Source of the DNA: Candidatus Rhodoferax bjergmarkensis
Lineage (GTDB): Bacteria; Pseudomonadota; Gammaproteobacteria; Burkholderiales; Burkholderiaceae_C
DNA: 64,000 bases
Assembly (NCBI GenBank): GCA_016708345.1
Contig: JADJFX010000040.1
Coordinates: forward strand, 1 to 64,000
Direction: 5' to 3'
Below the pieces are notes generated by a model. The model made no database searches. It had not been told where the DNA came from and was given only the letters and a program-made list of their open reading frames with translations. Below are positions 1 through 7,196 of the stretch, one piece after another (position 1 is the stretch's first letter; the number at the start of each line of letters is the position of its first letter). The position numbers were made by a program, and so were the translations under genes.

Positions 1-769
1 GCAACGAGCGCATTTGGTGAATGGCAGTGTTATTCAAGGCTAGCAGGCGTTCACTTTGGGGAATGCTTTGGCGAATCAACTCGGCGTTGATGCTTTCCAT
101 GTTGGAGAGGATGATGAGCTGCTCCACGCTGGCATGGTCGCGCATATTACCTTGCTGGGCTTTGTTTTGGTCGCGCCATTGCTTGGCGGTCATGCCAAAC
201 AGGGCAACGTTCAGCACATCGGCCTCAGAGGCATAGATCAGCCCGGCCTGCTGTTGGGTAAGGGCTTGAGGAATGATATTTTCAGCAATGGCATCAGTGT
301 GGATGCGGTAGTTGATTTTGCTCAATGACCGGGTCAGGTTCCATTCAAGCGATTTGGCTTGTATTTCGTCGTTTTTGAGGCGCTGAAATTCTTTGATGAG
401 ATAGAGTTTGAACTCTGCCGATACCCACGATGCAAATTCAAAGGCAATGTCCTGGTGGGCGTAGGTGCCGCCTGTGCGCCCTGCAGTGCTGCGAATGCCA
501 ATAGCGCCAGTGGCTTCAATCCATTTGCTGGGGGACAAGGTAAAGCTGTTGGTGCCGGCCTGAGTTTTAAAGGAGTCGAATTCGACCCCTTTAAAGTTTG
601 GGTTGTTGATTTGTTCCCATAGTCCCAGAAAATCGAGGGTCGAACGAGACCGCAGCCAGTTTTTGACCACGTCCTTTGGTTCGTCAGGGTTTTTGACCTT
701 TGCAATGTCAGTCAGTGATATGAAATCGCCTTGCTGAATTCTCGTGAATGAGACAACCGTGTTTTGCAC
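1..769 (-). CDS. KilA-N domain protein (3' end outside window)
   Basis: The minus strand is open from about 769 to the left edge. It encodes a typical bacterial KilA-N domain: near the start come QNTVVSF and ISLTDIAK, then VVKNWLRSRSTLDFLGLWE, then SFTLSPSKWIEATGAIGI, then IAFEFASWVSAEFKLYLIKEF. A helical tail ends at LNNTAIHQMRSL at the window edge. KilA-N is a DNA-binding fold common in phage and mobile-element proteins, so this is probably an accessory gene of mobile origin. The start is uncertain. Relatives begin near the GTA-AGC-AAA-GGT codons at 790, but GTA is not a start codon, so I use GTG at 769. A mutated start is possible. It lies left of the fcl stop, separated by a copy of repeat R. 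Confidence 0.85.
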   Translation of the reverse strand, partial: MQNTVVSFTRIQQGDFISLTDIAKVKNPDEPKDVVKNWLRSRSTLDFLGLWEQINNPNFKGVEFDSFKTQAGTNSFTLSPSKWIEATGAIGIRSTAGRTGGTYAHQDIAFEFASWVSAEFKLYLIKEFQRLKNDEIQAKSLEWNLTRSLSKINYRIHTDAIAENIIPQALTQQQAGLIYASEADVLNVALFGMTAKQWRDQNKAQQGNMRDHASVEQLIILSNMESINAELIRQSIPQSERLLALNNTAIHQMRSL

Positions 770-867
770 GAGAAGCTGACCTTTGCTTACCTTGGTTTTC
801 GCGAGTGCAATGCCAGATCGATATGGTTGGGTTCTGGGGAACGTGATTGGGTGGCGAACATTTTCAT

Positions 868-930
868 TGATATTAATTTGATAGCTGTCTGCGCTTATCT
901 GGCAGGCGTTAGCGGCTGTTTTGTTGCATG
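868..930 (+). repeat. Dispersed repeat R, copy 1
   Basis: The copy reads TATTAATTTGATAGCTGTC, then GCGCTTATC, GGCAGGCG and GGCTG. It belongs to the family described in the findings: a GCTAT..ATAGC palindrome, TGCTTGCGC, then GGGCG...GAGGC. It lies immediately beyond the stop of the intact fcl. Every fcl 3' remnant in this window has a copy in the same relative place. Confidence 0.75.
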
Positions 931-1886
931 AAATCTTGGTAGGCCAGCGCCAAGCCCTGCTCCAGATTGACCTTGGCTTGCCAGCCTAGTGCGTTTAACC
1001 GGGTGCTATCCATCAGCTTGCGCGGTGAGCCATCGGGCTGGGTGGGGTCAAAGTCGATGTTGCCTTGGTAGCTTGTGGCGTTGCTGACGGCCTGGGCCAG
1101 CTCGGCGATGGTGATGTCTGAGCCAAAACCGACGTTGATCTGGCTTTGCATGGGGGTGGTGTGCTGGTCGTACACGGCCTTGGGCAGGTTCATGACAAAC
1201 ACGCTGGCGGCAGCCATGTCGTCCACGTACAAAAACTCGCGCTTGGGTGTGCCACTGCCCCAGATGGTGACGGTGGGTGCGTTATTCACCTTGGCTTCAT
1301 GAAAACGGCGAATCAGCGCGGGGATGACGTGGCTGTTTTTCGGGTGGTAGTTGTCACCGGGGCCGTACAGGTTGGTGGGCATGACGCTGCGGAAGTCAAT
1401 GCCATGGCTGGCGCCATATTGGCGGTTGTAGCTCTCGCAGAGTTTGATGCCGGCAATTTTGGCAATGGCATAGGGCTCGTTGGTGGGCTCCAGCGGGCCG
1501 GTGAGCAGGGCAGACTCGGTCATGGGCTGGGGAGCCAGCTTGGGGTAGATGCAGCTGGAGCCTAAAAACAGCAGCTTCTTAACGCCATTTTGAAAAGCAG
1601 CCTCAATCACATTGGCCTGCACCATGAGGTTTTGGTAGATAAAGTCTGCCGGGTAGGTGTTGTTGGCATGGATGCCACCTACTTTGGCGGCTGCCAGGTA
1701 GACCTGGGTGGGTTTCTCAGATGCAAAGAAGGCTTGGACTGCGGCTTGGTTGGTAAGGTCTAGCTCTTGGTGAGTTTTGAGGACTAAACGCTCGGGACTG
1801 ATGCCGCTTTGCAGCAATTGGCGCACGATGGCCGAGCCAACCATGCCACGGTGGCCTGCCACATAGATCTTTTGGGTGCTGCTCAT
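909..1886 (-). CDS. fcl: GDP-L-fucose synthase
   Basis: The 325-residue protein matches the usual length of GDP-4-keto-6-deoxymannose 3,5-epimerase-4-reductase, the NADPH-dependent cytoplasmic enzyme that makes GDP-L-fucose from the product of Gmd. Visible motifs are the N-terminal Rossmann turn GHRGMVGSA, the serine region FLGSSCIYPKLAPQPMTE, the catalytic YAIAKIAG (YxxxK) and PTNLYGPGDNYHP. It probably supplies fucose for the exopolysaccharide made by the cluster to the right. The start overlaps the stop of the MarR regulator by 4 bases, so the two are cotranscribed. No complete gmd, the gene for the preceding step, is present in this window; only broken 5' ends are. Confidence 0.95.
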   Translation of the reverse strand: MSSTQKIYVAGHRGMVGSAIVRQLLQSGISPERLVLKTHQELDLTNQAAVQAFFASEKPTQVYLAAAKVGGIHANNTYPADFIYQNLMVQANVIEAAFQNGVKKLLFLGSSCIYPKLAPQPMTESALLTGPLEPTNEPYAIAKIAGIKLCESYNRQYGASHGIDFRSVMPTNLYGPGDNYHPKNSHVIPALIRRFHEAKVNNAPTVTIWGSGTPKREFLYVDDMAAASVFVMNLPKAVYDQHTTPMQSQINVGFGSDITIAELAQAVSNATSYQGNIDFDPTQPDGSPRKLMDSTRLNALGWQAKVNLEQGLALAYQDFMQQNSR

Positions 1887-2254
1887 GAATTGGATTTTAC
1901 GGGTGCGGATGGTGATGGCTGGTCAGCTTCAAGCTGCAGCGCTTCAATTTCCCCCCGCAGCATTTCATATTCAGCCATCTTGCGTTGCAAGAACCGCCGG
2001 GTCAGCGCCGCTTTTTCAGCCACGCCAGTGGGTGTGAGCAGGTAGGCGTAGCCCAGTTTGTCGGGGTTCTTGCTGAAGTTGCCCATCTTGATCCAGCCTT
2101 TTTCGACCAAGGCTTTCAGGCAAAAGTTGATGCTGCTGACGTTGATGCCCACTTCTTTGGCCAATGTGCGCTGGGTTACGCCGGGGTTTTCCTGGAGCAG
2201 CTTGAGCGTCCAAAACAGGGTGTCGTCGTTAGCAGTCTGGCGGCGGGTGGTCAT
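1883..2254 (-). CDS. MarR-family EPS-associated transcriptional regulator
   Basis: This is a 123-residue protein. It has a winged helix-turn-helix over roughly residues 10-75 (ENPGVTQRTLAKEVGINVS, then SINFCLKALVEKGWIK) and a helical tail with LTRRFLQRKMAEYEMLRGEI. It matches the short MarR-like proteins found beside exopolysaccharide gene clusters in proteobacteria. It overlaps the fcl start by 4 bases. It probably regulates the EPS locus, although no operator can be identified by eye. A copy of its 3' end seems to recur near 9,568-9,630. Confidence 0.88.
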   Translation of the reverse strand: MTTRRQTANDDTLFWTLKLLQENPGVTQRTLAKEVGINVSSINFCLKALVEKGWIKMGNFSKNPDKLGYAYLLTPTGVAEKAALTRRFLQRKMAEYEMLRGEIEALQLEADQPSPSAPVKSNS

Positions 2255-2473
2255 TTTTTTGAACGCTGAGGTACGAATGCTGGGATGCTGAGTGCTGAGT
2301 AAAACCGGGTTTGGGATGGCTGCCGCAGCCTGCTTGTGCCCTTTGGGGCGTGTGGAAAGCCGAGTGGTAACGCGGTGCTGTTTTATTTGTAAACGATTTT
2401 AGCTTTGGATATTTGCTTTTTTTGCGGCTGTGACCAAAAAATTGTTTTGCACCAGAGTGGCATCACACTCAGC
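2255..2473. other. Intergenic leader of the MarR-fcl pair
   Basis: No coding sequence is seen. The right half is AT-rich (around 2,380-2,450) and is the likely promoter region for the MarR-fcl transcript. The stretch at 2,278-2,300 (ATGCTGAGTGCTGAG) resembles the leader codons of the gmd remnant at 4,390-4,420, which suggests that it too is remnant material. Confidence 0.4.
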
Positions 2474-2583
2474 ACGGCGCTTGATGCCGTTCACGACGTA
2501 GCCTTTTTCTAAAGAAGTTCGGCCAGTTAGCTGCCGTCTTGGCCGGTGATACCGGTGATGAGGGCGGTTTTTAGTTGGGTCAT
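2474..2583 (-). pseudogene. gmd: gmd 5' remnant A
   Basis: Reading from 2,583, the minus strand gives MTQLKTALITGITGQDGS, a stop, LAELL, another stop, then KKATS out of frame and codons for NGIKRRA. This is the first ~35 residues of GDP-mannose 4,6-dehydratase, with the GxxGxxG nucleotide-binding turn. TAA replaces the tyrosine codon of GSYLAE. The same TAA occurs in remnant C, so the two share an inactivated ancestor. The copy starts right beside a copy of R. Confidence 0.8.
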
Positions 2584-2634
2584 TTGATATTGTTTTGATA
2601 GTGGCTTGCGCTTAGACTGCGGGGGCTAGCTGGT
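2583..2634 (+). repeat. Dispersed repeat R, copy 2
   Basis: The copy reads GATATTGTTTTGATAGTGGCTTGCGCTTAGACTGCGGGGGC (given here in outline). It sits between the start of gmd remnant A and the stop codon of the hypothetical gene at 2,626, and its right end runs into that stop. Confidence 0.65.
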
Positions 2635-3018
2635 GAATTGCCCATTGGCATTACTTTGCCAAAGCCAGCCGCGTGTTTGTGCGAGTCCGCGTAGTACTTT
2701 CGCTTTTTGCTCAATTACTTTCTTTGGGAACGCAGTGTAGTCAATGGCGCAATGCTCTGGGTACGGGGCAGCATCTGCCAACACGGGCAACGCTTGCTGC
2801 GTACATTCTGAACAGGTCACGGCCATGATGCCGACCGACGAATAGTCTGGGTTTGCGGTAAAGCGTTGCCAAGATGCGTGTGGGGTGATCAGGTCACCGT
2901 TGTCCACAGACAAATAGCCTTCATCTTTTGGCGTGGGTCTGAAGGCTTGCGAAGTGACACGGCCCGCCTGCACAAAATTTGGGTGTATTTGGCGCAATAA
3001 CAACGTTGCAGGGGTCAT
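2626..3018 (-). CDS. Hypothetical protein, second gene of a two-gene cassette
   Basis: A 130-residue protein I do not recognise. It has a central SVGIMAVTCSECTQQ segment and a C-terminal WLWQSNANGQF. There is no signal peptide or membrane segment. Its ATG overlaps the stop of the preceding gene (ATGA), so the two are translationally coupled. It resembles the small second genes of toxin-antitoxin-like or immunity modules in size and arrangement only. It is bounded on its 3' side by repeat R and a gmd remnant. Confidence 0.75.
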   Translation of the reverse strand: MTPATLLLRQIHPNFVQAGRVTSQAFRPTPKDEGYLSVDNGDLITPHASWQRFTANPDYSSVGIMAVTCSECTQQALPVLADAAPYPEHCAIDYTAFPKKVIEQKAKVLRGLAQTRGWLWQSNANGQFTS

Positions 3019-4121
3019 GCTGCACCTCCACCGATTTGGTGTAGCACAGCGTTGATCTGTTGCGACCCCTCTATGCTGGTTAGCACGAGGTCGTGTTCGT
3101 GTAGCTCACGCGTGACCAAGTTCAAGGCCTGAAGACTGGCACCTTTGGTTGGCAGGTCAATTTCAAGGCTGGCCTCCCAGTCAGAAATGCTCCACTCTGC
3201 TTGAATGCCGCCGTCAGCGGTGGGGTAAAGGTAAGGCAACGGCAGGCTGGCATCAAAATTGTCTTCAAAGGCTGCCGCCAGCCATTGGGTGTGGCTGGGG
3301 TCAGGTGTTTGGCCTTTGCCGTCAAGCCAACCTGGTTTGAGTTCGGCCAGTGCAGCCAGGCGCAGGGTGACGTCTAGCGGGTCTAGCGGGCTAATGTGCT
3401 CAACTGTCTCAAACGCTTGCATGTGATCCAAGCGGTCTTTTTTTACCACGCCTTGCAGAAGCACATGAGCCCCAGCGCGATAACCATTCACAGCATCCAG
3501 CACCGCGGCCAAGTGCTGATCGGTTAATGGGGCGGGCAGTTTGGTGCCATCGCGCAGTTGAAGCTGAAAACCCAATTTGTCCTGATTGATGGCGGGAATG
3601 CGCCCACGCAGGGCGACTTCTTCTGTCCATGTTTCTACTTGAGCCAATTGGACTAGCCGCTTGCGCAGCACCGGGGTGTAGCTGATCGGGTTTTGCGTAT
3701 CGCTGTCAAATACGATGGATTCATCGACGCGCAGGCTGCGTCCAAAGCGATCAAAATAACTCAGTAGGTAGTTCGGTAAAGCAGGGCTAAGACCGTGGGC
3801 GGCCTGGTCGATTGCCGCGACAATTTCAACCCGAGCATGTTCAAAATATTGCGCATTGCCAGCCGATAGCGCAGCCGTTGTCACCAAAACAATTGCAGGT
3901 ATGGCGCTGCCGTCTTTGATCTGCGCCAAGTGCAGCTCAAGCCCCTGGCTAAAGTTGCGTTGCACTCGTTTGCTGTCAGGGTGTGCTTGGCGAAACTTCC
4001 ATTTGGCAACCTCAACCACCATTTCTTCCAGCGCTGAAAAATCTTTCAACATCTCAAGCGGCACCGTATGCCCGTCAAAACGTTTGCCAACGAGGCGCGG
4101 GTTAAGAAAGGCTTGGTACAT
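3015..4121 (-). CDS. Hypothetical protein, first gene of a two-gene cassette
   Basis: A 368-residue soluble protein whose ATG follows a good ribosome site (GGAGG, 4,127-4,131). The C-terminal third contains LKPGWLDGKGQ, then LPYLYPTADGGIQAEWSISDWEASLEID. That pattern (GWLDG, then P-x-YPT-x-x-GG-x-QAEW) recurs in many small bacterial hypothetical proteins and may be a domain of its own. The N-terminal part is unassigned, with VLLQGVVKKDRLDHMQAFETVEHI in the middle. It forms a translationally coupled pair with the 130-residue protein. Its location among toxin-antitoxin cassettes suggests a defence or addiction role, but this is inference. Confidence 0.8.
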   Translation of the reverse strand: MYQAFLNPRLVGKRFDGHTVPLEMLKDFSALEEMVVEVAKWKFRQAHPDSKRVQRNFSQGLELHLAQIKDGSAIPAIVLVTTAALSAGNAQYFEHARVEIVAAIDQAAHGLSPALPNYLLSYFDRFGRSLRVDESIVFDSDTQNPISYTPVLRKRLVQLAQVETWTEEVALRGRIPAINQDKLGFQLQLRDGTKLPAPLTDQHLAAVLDAVNGYRAGAHVLLQGVVKKDRLDHMQAFETVEHISPLDPLDVTLRLAALAELKPGWLDGKGQTPDPSHTQWLAAAFEDNFDASLPLPYLYPTADGGIQAEWSISDWEASLEIDLPTKGASLQALNLVTRELHEHDLVLTSIEGSQQINAVLHQIGGGAA

Positions 4122-4200
4122 GGTGCCTCCATTGCAGTGTGGTTAACAGCTTGGTATCCATCAGTGCTATTTTATTTATCTCGTTGACACCCTCGCCGTC

Positions 4201-4428
4201 ATGCAGCTTGAAGTTGGCGTTGTCTACATGCGGGTCTTGGTAGATGTGGTCTACGCGCTGGGTAGTAAACGAGCAGGCCCGGCGCTTGATGCCGTGGACG
4301 ATGTAGCCTTTTGCCAGTAAAAACTCGGCTAGGTAGGAGCCGTCTTGGCCGGTGATGCCGGTGATGAGAGCGACTTTGGGTTGCGTTGCAATGCTGGGTG
4401 CTGAGGGCTGAGTGCTATTTGTAGGCAT
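4201..4428 (-). pseudogene. gmd: gmd 5' remnant B (longest)
   Basis: Starting at ATG 4,428 (or 4,443), this encodes a leader, then QPKVALITGITGQDGSYLAE and FLLAKGYIVHGIKRRACSF, then TQRVDHIYQDPHVDNANFKLH. These are the first ~75 residues of GDP-mannose 4,6-dehydratase, without stops. Homology ends abruptly at FKLH. The frame then runs about 30 more codons of unrelated sequence to 4,102, overlapping the start of the 368-residue gene. The fragment retains the Rossmann GxxGxxG turn but no catalytic residues, so it is not a functional enzyme. It is preceded by repeat R. Confidence 0.85.
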
Positions 4429-4433
4429 GGTGG

Positions 4434-4490
4434 GCGTTATCAATTTGATAGCTGCTTGCGATTAATTAGCGGGGCCAGAAGCTGATTTGT
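4434..4490 (+). repeat. Dispersed repeat R, copy 3
   Basis: The copy reads GTTATCAATTTGATAGC, then TGCTTGCG, ATTAATTAGCGGGG and GCTGATTTG. It starts just upstream of the gmd remnant B start. It extends over the stop codon of the DUF2442 gene on its right. Confidence 0.75.
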
Positions 4491-4737
4491 ATACCTGTTG
4501 CCTGCGAGTACAAAACGTCTGGGCACAGGTCGGCACCGTTGGGCCAGACTACGGTGCCAAGTTCGGTGTTGACCGTGACTTGCCTGAAATAATCGTCTTG
4601 CAGCAGTGGGGCAAAACACCGGTGTAGTTTTTAACAATGCGATCCATTTCGACAATGCCATGAAAACCATTTTCAAAAGTAAGGTCCAAATTGCGATTAG
4701 GCAAAGCTTGAACACGGGTGACATCAATTAGAAACAT
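4466..4737 (-). CDS. DUF2442 protein (one-base frameshift)
   Basis: The start is MFLIDVTRVQALPNRNLDLT and FENGFHGIVEMDRIV. After TGV the reading frame shifts by one base (a T missing in the GTTTTG run near 4,614). It then continues APLLQDDYFRQVTVNTELGT and VVWPNGADLCPDVLYS to a TAA at 4,466. This is the full length of a DUF2442 protein (~90 residues). DUF2442 genes typically follow DUF4160 genes as a toxin-antitoxin-like pair, and a DUF4160 remnant does lie just upstream. The indel may be a sequence error or real inactivation. Confidence 0.75.
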
Positions 4738-4802
4738 GGTTTTACTCCAGTGGATCAATATGCAAGCGTTCGGCATTGTCCCGCGCTAGGGCCCAATCAG
4801 CC
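4738..4802 (-). pseudogene. DUF4160 C-terminal remnant
   Basis: About 20 codons (LMADWALARDNAERLHIDPL then stop) match the C-terminus of DUF4160 proteins, the usual upstream partner of DUF2442. The remainder is missing and is replaced by gmd remnant C at 4,803. The pair was therefore truncated when the remnant was joined here. Confidence 0.6.
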
Positions 4803-4907
4803 ATCAAGTCGTCTTGATGCCGTTCACGACGTAACCTTTTTCTAGAAGGAGTTCGGCCAGTTAGCTGCCGTCTTGTCCGGTGATGAGGGCGACTTTGGGT
4901 GGGGCTG
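4803..4907 (-). pseudogene. gmd: gmd 5' remnant C
   Basis: The strand encodes PPKVALITGQDGS, stop, LAELLLEKGYVVNGIK. It is the Gmd N-terminus with an in-frame loss of three codons (GIT) and the same TAA in place of tyrosine as remnant A. It joins directly to the DUF4160 remnant on one side. On the other side it joins the 3' end of the AlbA_2 gene, with no clear R copy. Confidence 0.75.
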
Positions 4908-4917
4908 GAGATTGATT

Positions 4918-6195
4918 TTATTCAATAACCTGCCACTGTCCGCCTTTGGCAGGGCCGATGCGGACTATCCTGCCTTGGGCCTTGAGTTTTGCCATGTTAC
5001 GCATGATGGTGGAGCGGTCCTTTTGAGTTAGCACCGCCAATTTTTCATATGAAAGGTGCGGGGTTGCCCGTACCAAATTGAGCAATTGCACCTGCAAACT
5101 GGGCTCTAATGCATTTACAGGTGCATTTACAGGTGCATTTACAGGTGCATGGCGTTGCACGGTTGCCGTAAACAGGCAGCCATCGCGGTCGTCAGAAAAT
5201 TCAATATCAGGCCAACTTGACAATGCGCGTTTGATGCCCGAGCCCAAGCCGTGGTACGGCAACAGGCCCTTGGCTACGTAAGAAACCAGAATAGGGTTAC
5301 GAATGTTGGAGTTGCCAACGCGAATTTTTTCGACCGTCAGGTGGTTGGGTAAGTGGCCCGGGCTGATGATTTCAGCCCGCCCCGGCGCATTAACGCCACG
5401 ACCAGCCTGCGTTTTGTGCAGGTTGCGCATGATAAATGCCAGTGCATCGGCAAATAGCTTGGGCAGGGTTCCGGCAAAATCTTCGGTGTCTATGTAGTCG
5501 CTGACATGAATCTGGTTGCCGGGGTAACGGATGGCTTTTATGACAAATTGGGGCTTGATCCGCTCGGGCTGCTCGGCAAATAGCAAAACACCAGCCAAGT
5601 TGAGATGGCCGTCATCAGAGGCGAGATTCATGTTTTGCAAAAGCTGTGTGAGCCCTTGCTGCGTTTCAGGCATCGCTTGCTGGTATTCGTCGCGCAAAAA
5701 ATCCCGGAAACGCAGTTTGTCAAGCTTGTCGATGCTTGCTTTGGTGGGCAATTCATCGGCATGAAATTGGTCGGACATTTGAAACAGGCGGCGCAACTCT
5801 TCTTTGGAGTTAACGCGGCGCTTGTCTGCACCGGTCTTGAGCCAAATCACACCGTTCTTGTCGAAATAGGGTTTATCAATACCTTTGGGCACGCAAAGCA
5901 CAATCAGCACGCGGCCATTTCCCAGCGCCACGTTTTCAGTCCGCACGGTTAGCGGGCTGCGTACCAATTGGCTGGCCGCATTGCTGATGAGCTGGTTGAT
6001 GCGCGCGATATCTTCTTTGCCAAGCCCCGGCGCGCTGCCGTCGTCGGCCACACCGATCAACAACGTGCCACCCTCAGAATTTGCAAACGCAACCATTTCA
6101 GCCGCCAATGACTCACCATTGCGCACATCCACCTTGAACTGATGTGTGCTGTCTTCGCCAAGGGCTATTTGGGCCAAGATGGCATCAATGAACAT
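4918..6195 (-). CDS. AlbA_2/Schlafen-type DNA-binding protein with damaged ATPase domain
   Basis: A 425-residue protein. Residues ~10-130 form an AlbA_2 (Schlafen-like) domain (MVAFANSEGGTLLIGVADDG, then VIWLKTGADKRRVNSKEELR). A HATPase_c_4-type region follows, with IISPGHLPNHLTVEKI and GLGSGIKRAL. A winged-helix tail ends the protein (HLSYEKLAVLTQKDRSTIMR). Family members normally carry about 40 residues with an N-box (ANAL-HRDY) between the GxN and EIISPG motifs. Here GRGVNAPGRAEIISPG runs straight through, so the N-box is missing and ATP binding is doubtful. A linker repeats APVN three times (12-base tandem unit, 5,108-5,150). Such genes act as accessory regulators or defence-like factors. 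It is flanked by gmd remnants. Confidence 0.85.
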   Translation of the reverse strand: MFIDAILAQIALGEDSTHQFKVDVRNGESLAAEMVAFANSEGGTLLIGVADDGSAPGLGKEDIARINQLISNAASQLVRSPLTVRTENVALGNGRVLIVLCVPKGIDKPYFDKNGVIWLKTGADKRRVNSKEELRRLFQMSDQFHADELPTKASIDKLDKLRFRDFLRDEYQQAMPETQQGLTQLLQNMNLASDDGHLNLAGVLLFAEQPERIKPQFVIKAIRYPGNQIHVSDYIDTEDFAGTLPKLFADALAFIMRNLHKTQAGRGVNAPGRAEIISPGHLPNHLTVEKIRVGNSNIRNPILVSYVAKGLLPYHGLGSGIKRALSSWPDIEFSDDRDGCLFTATVQRHAPVNAPVNAPVNALEPSLQVQLLNLVRATPHLSYEKLAVLTQKDRSTIMRNMAKLKAQGRIVRIGPAKGGQWQVIE

Positions 6196-6262
6196 ACTAT
6201 TTAGGAGCTTTTTGCGCTTGTATGACGTGTGCTAGAAGCCAATTTCATACAACACTTAAACG
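6193..6262 (+). repeat. Dispersed repeat R, copy 4 (variant form)
   Basis: TATTTAGGAGCTTTTTGCGC, then GTATGACGTGTGCTAGAAGCC and AATTTCAT. This form is closest to the copies at 30,957 and 36,043 (TAGGAGCTGCTCGCGC, GAACGTGCGG, GAGGCC). It lies between gmd remnant D and the start of the AlbA_2 gene. Confidence 0.65.
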
Positions 6263-6392
6263 AGCTGGCCCGGCGCTTAATGCCGTTCACGATGCAGCTT
6301 TTTTCTAACAGGGATTCAGCCAGGTAAGAACCGTCTTGGCCGGTGATACCGGCGATGAGGGCTACTTTGGGGGGTGTTTGGGTGCTGGGCAT
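6263..6392 (-). pseudogene. gmd: gmd 5' remnant D
   Basis: ATG at 6,392 opens MPSTQTPPKVALIAGITGQD, then GSYLAESLLEKSCIVNGIKR and RASSFK. This is about 40 residues of the Gmd N-terminus without the stop seen in remnants A and C. Homology ends where repeat R copy 4 begins. It is too short to be functional. Confidence 0.8.
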
Positions 6393-6399
6393 GGTTCGT

Positions 6400-6460
6400 G
6401 TTATAAATTTAATAGCGGGCTGCGCTTATCTGGCGGGCGTTTGTGGCTGGTTTTATGTTG
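6400..6460 (+). repeat. Dispersed repeat R, copy 5
   Basis: GTTATAAATTTAATAGCGGGC, then TGCGCTTATCTGGCGGGCG and GGCTGGTTTTATG. It is upstream of gmd remnant D, the same place as R relative to remnants A and B. Confidence 0.7.
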
Positions 6461-6472
6461 AAAATCTCAGTT

Positions 6473-6673
6473 TTACTTGAGCTGCAAGGCCAGCTCATCG
6501 GCTTGAGCAGCTATTTGCTCAATGCTCAGGTCCGGCAGACCCTTTCGACGCCATTCTGTGTAATTGAACTTGTCTTGGTTAATAGCTATCAAAAACCGCT
6601 CAGCCTCGATAAGACCCAAGGAGCCAATGAGGGCTTGCATGCCTTGCATGCGAATTTCAGATTCAGTTTTCAT
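6473..6673 (-). CDS. Small hypothetical protein, second gene of an antitoxin-like pair
   Basis: A 66-residue protein (MKTESEIRMQGMQALIGSLG, then IEAERFLIAINQDKFNYTEW). It belongs to a widespread small family I recognise by pattern only. The start at 6,673 overlaps the end of the upstream 65-residue gene (ATGAAAACTGA), so the two are translationally coupled. An upstream in-frame ATG at 6,730 exists but lies inside the other gene. Toxin or antitoxin function is a guess from context. Confidence 0.6.
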   Translation of the reverse strand: MKTESEIRMQGMQALIGSLGLIEAERFLIAINQDKFNYTEWRRKGLPDLSIEQIAAQADELALQLK

Positions 6674-6860
6674 AACAGGCGTCACGATCAAATTTGCCGT
6701 CGGACACCGAGCCAAATTGGTCAAAGTCATTGACGTTTTGAGTCGTTTTATCTGCGTGTTTGAGTTTGTTTTTTAAGTAGCCAACAAAATCAAGCACTTC
6801 ATGCGCTTGCATTTCTGGCAAGTAGCGTATTTCTTCGGTTATTTTTTTGACAGTATTCAT
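6663..6860 (-). CDS. DUF2281-like putative antitoxin
   Basis: A 65-residue protein with EIRYLPEMQAHEVLDFVGYL and KNKLKHADKT. It resembles DUF2281/VapB-type antitoxins, in which an N-terminal helix with PE..EVLDFV.YL is typical. It is coupled to the 66-residue gene and bounded by R copies 5 and 6, which makes a compact cassette. Confidence 0.6.
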   Translation of the reverse strand: MNTVKKITEEIRYLPEMQAHEVLDFVGYLKNKLKHADKTTQNVNDFDQFGSVSDGKFDRDACYEN

Positions 6861-6879
6861 AAATGGATCTAATTGAAGT

Positions 6880-6940
6880 TTGTTATCAATTTGATAGCTG
6901 CTTGCGCTTGTCTGACGGGCGCTGGAGGCTTATTTTATGC
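6880..6940 (+). repeat. Dispersed repeat R, copy 6
   Basis: This is one of the best preserved copies: GTTATCAATTTGATAGC, TGCTTGCGCTTGTC, TGACGGGCGCTGGAGGC, TTATTTTATG. It joins the fcl 3' remnant that starts at about 6,938. Confidence 0.8.
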
Positions 6941-7083
6941 ATAAAATCTTGGTACGCCATAGCCAGACCCTGCCCCAAGTTTATCTTGGCTTGCCAGCCC
7001 AGTGCATTCAGCCGGGAGCTGTCCATGAGCTTGCGCAGGCATCCGTCGGGTTGGGTGGGTCAAAGTCGATGTTGCCTTGGCTG
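6938..7083 (-). pseudogene. fcl: fcl 3' remnant 1
   Basis: This segment matches the last ~45 codons of the intact fcl, aligning to 925-1,070. It shares long stretches such as CTTGGCTTGCCAGCC and AAAGTCGATGTTGCCTTGG. It carries a 3-base change and a deletion in the codons for GSPRKLMDS. It has no start and is fused upstream to a truncated PIN gene. Confidence 0.85.
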
Positions 7084-7196
7084 CCTTGGCTTTGGCAGGG
7101 TTGTATTGCAGCAATGGAGTCGAGTGCAAAACCGGGGTGTACAGCGCACACGTCCAGCACAATGTTGACATCAAGTAGAAGGTCCATAGGGTTCAA
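7084..7196 (-). pseudogene. Truncated PIN-domain toxin
   Basis: The frame opens MNPMDLLLDVNIVLDVCAVH (start 7,196 or 7,187), the N-terminal strand of a PIN/VapC ribonuclease with its first acidic residue (DVNIVLD). After about 35 codons the sequence changes into the fcl remnant. The remaining catalytic acids are missing, so the toxin is inactive. Its start overlaps the stop of the upstream antitoxin gene. Confidence 0.7.

Noticed and set aside
5108..5150. Short regular repeats considered as a CRISPR array
   Set aside because: The unit is 12 bases, directly tandem with no spacers and inside a coding gene. No CRISPR array or cas gene is visible anywhere in the window.
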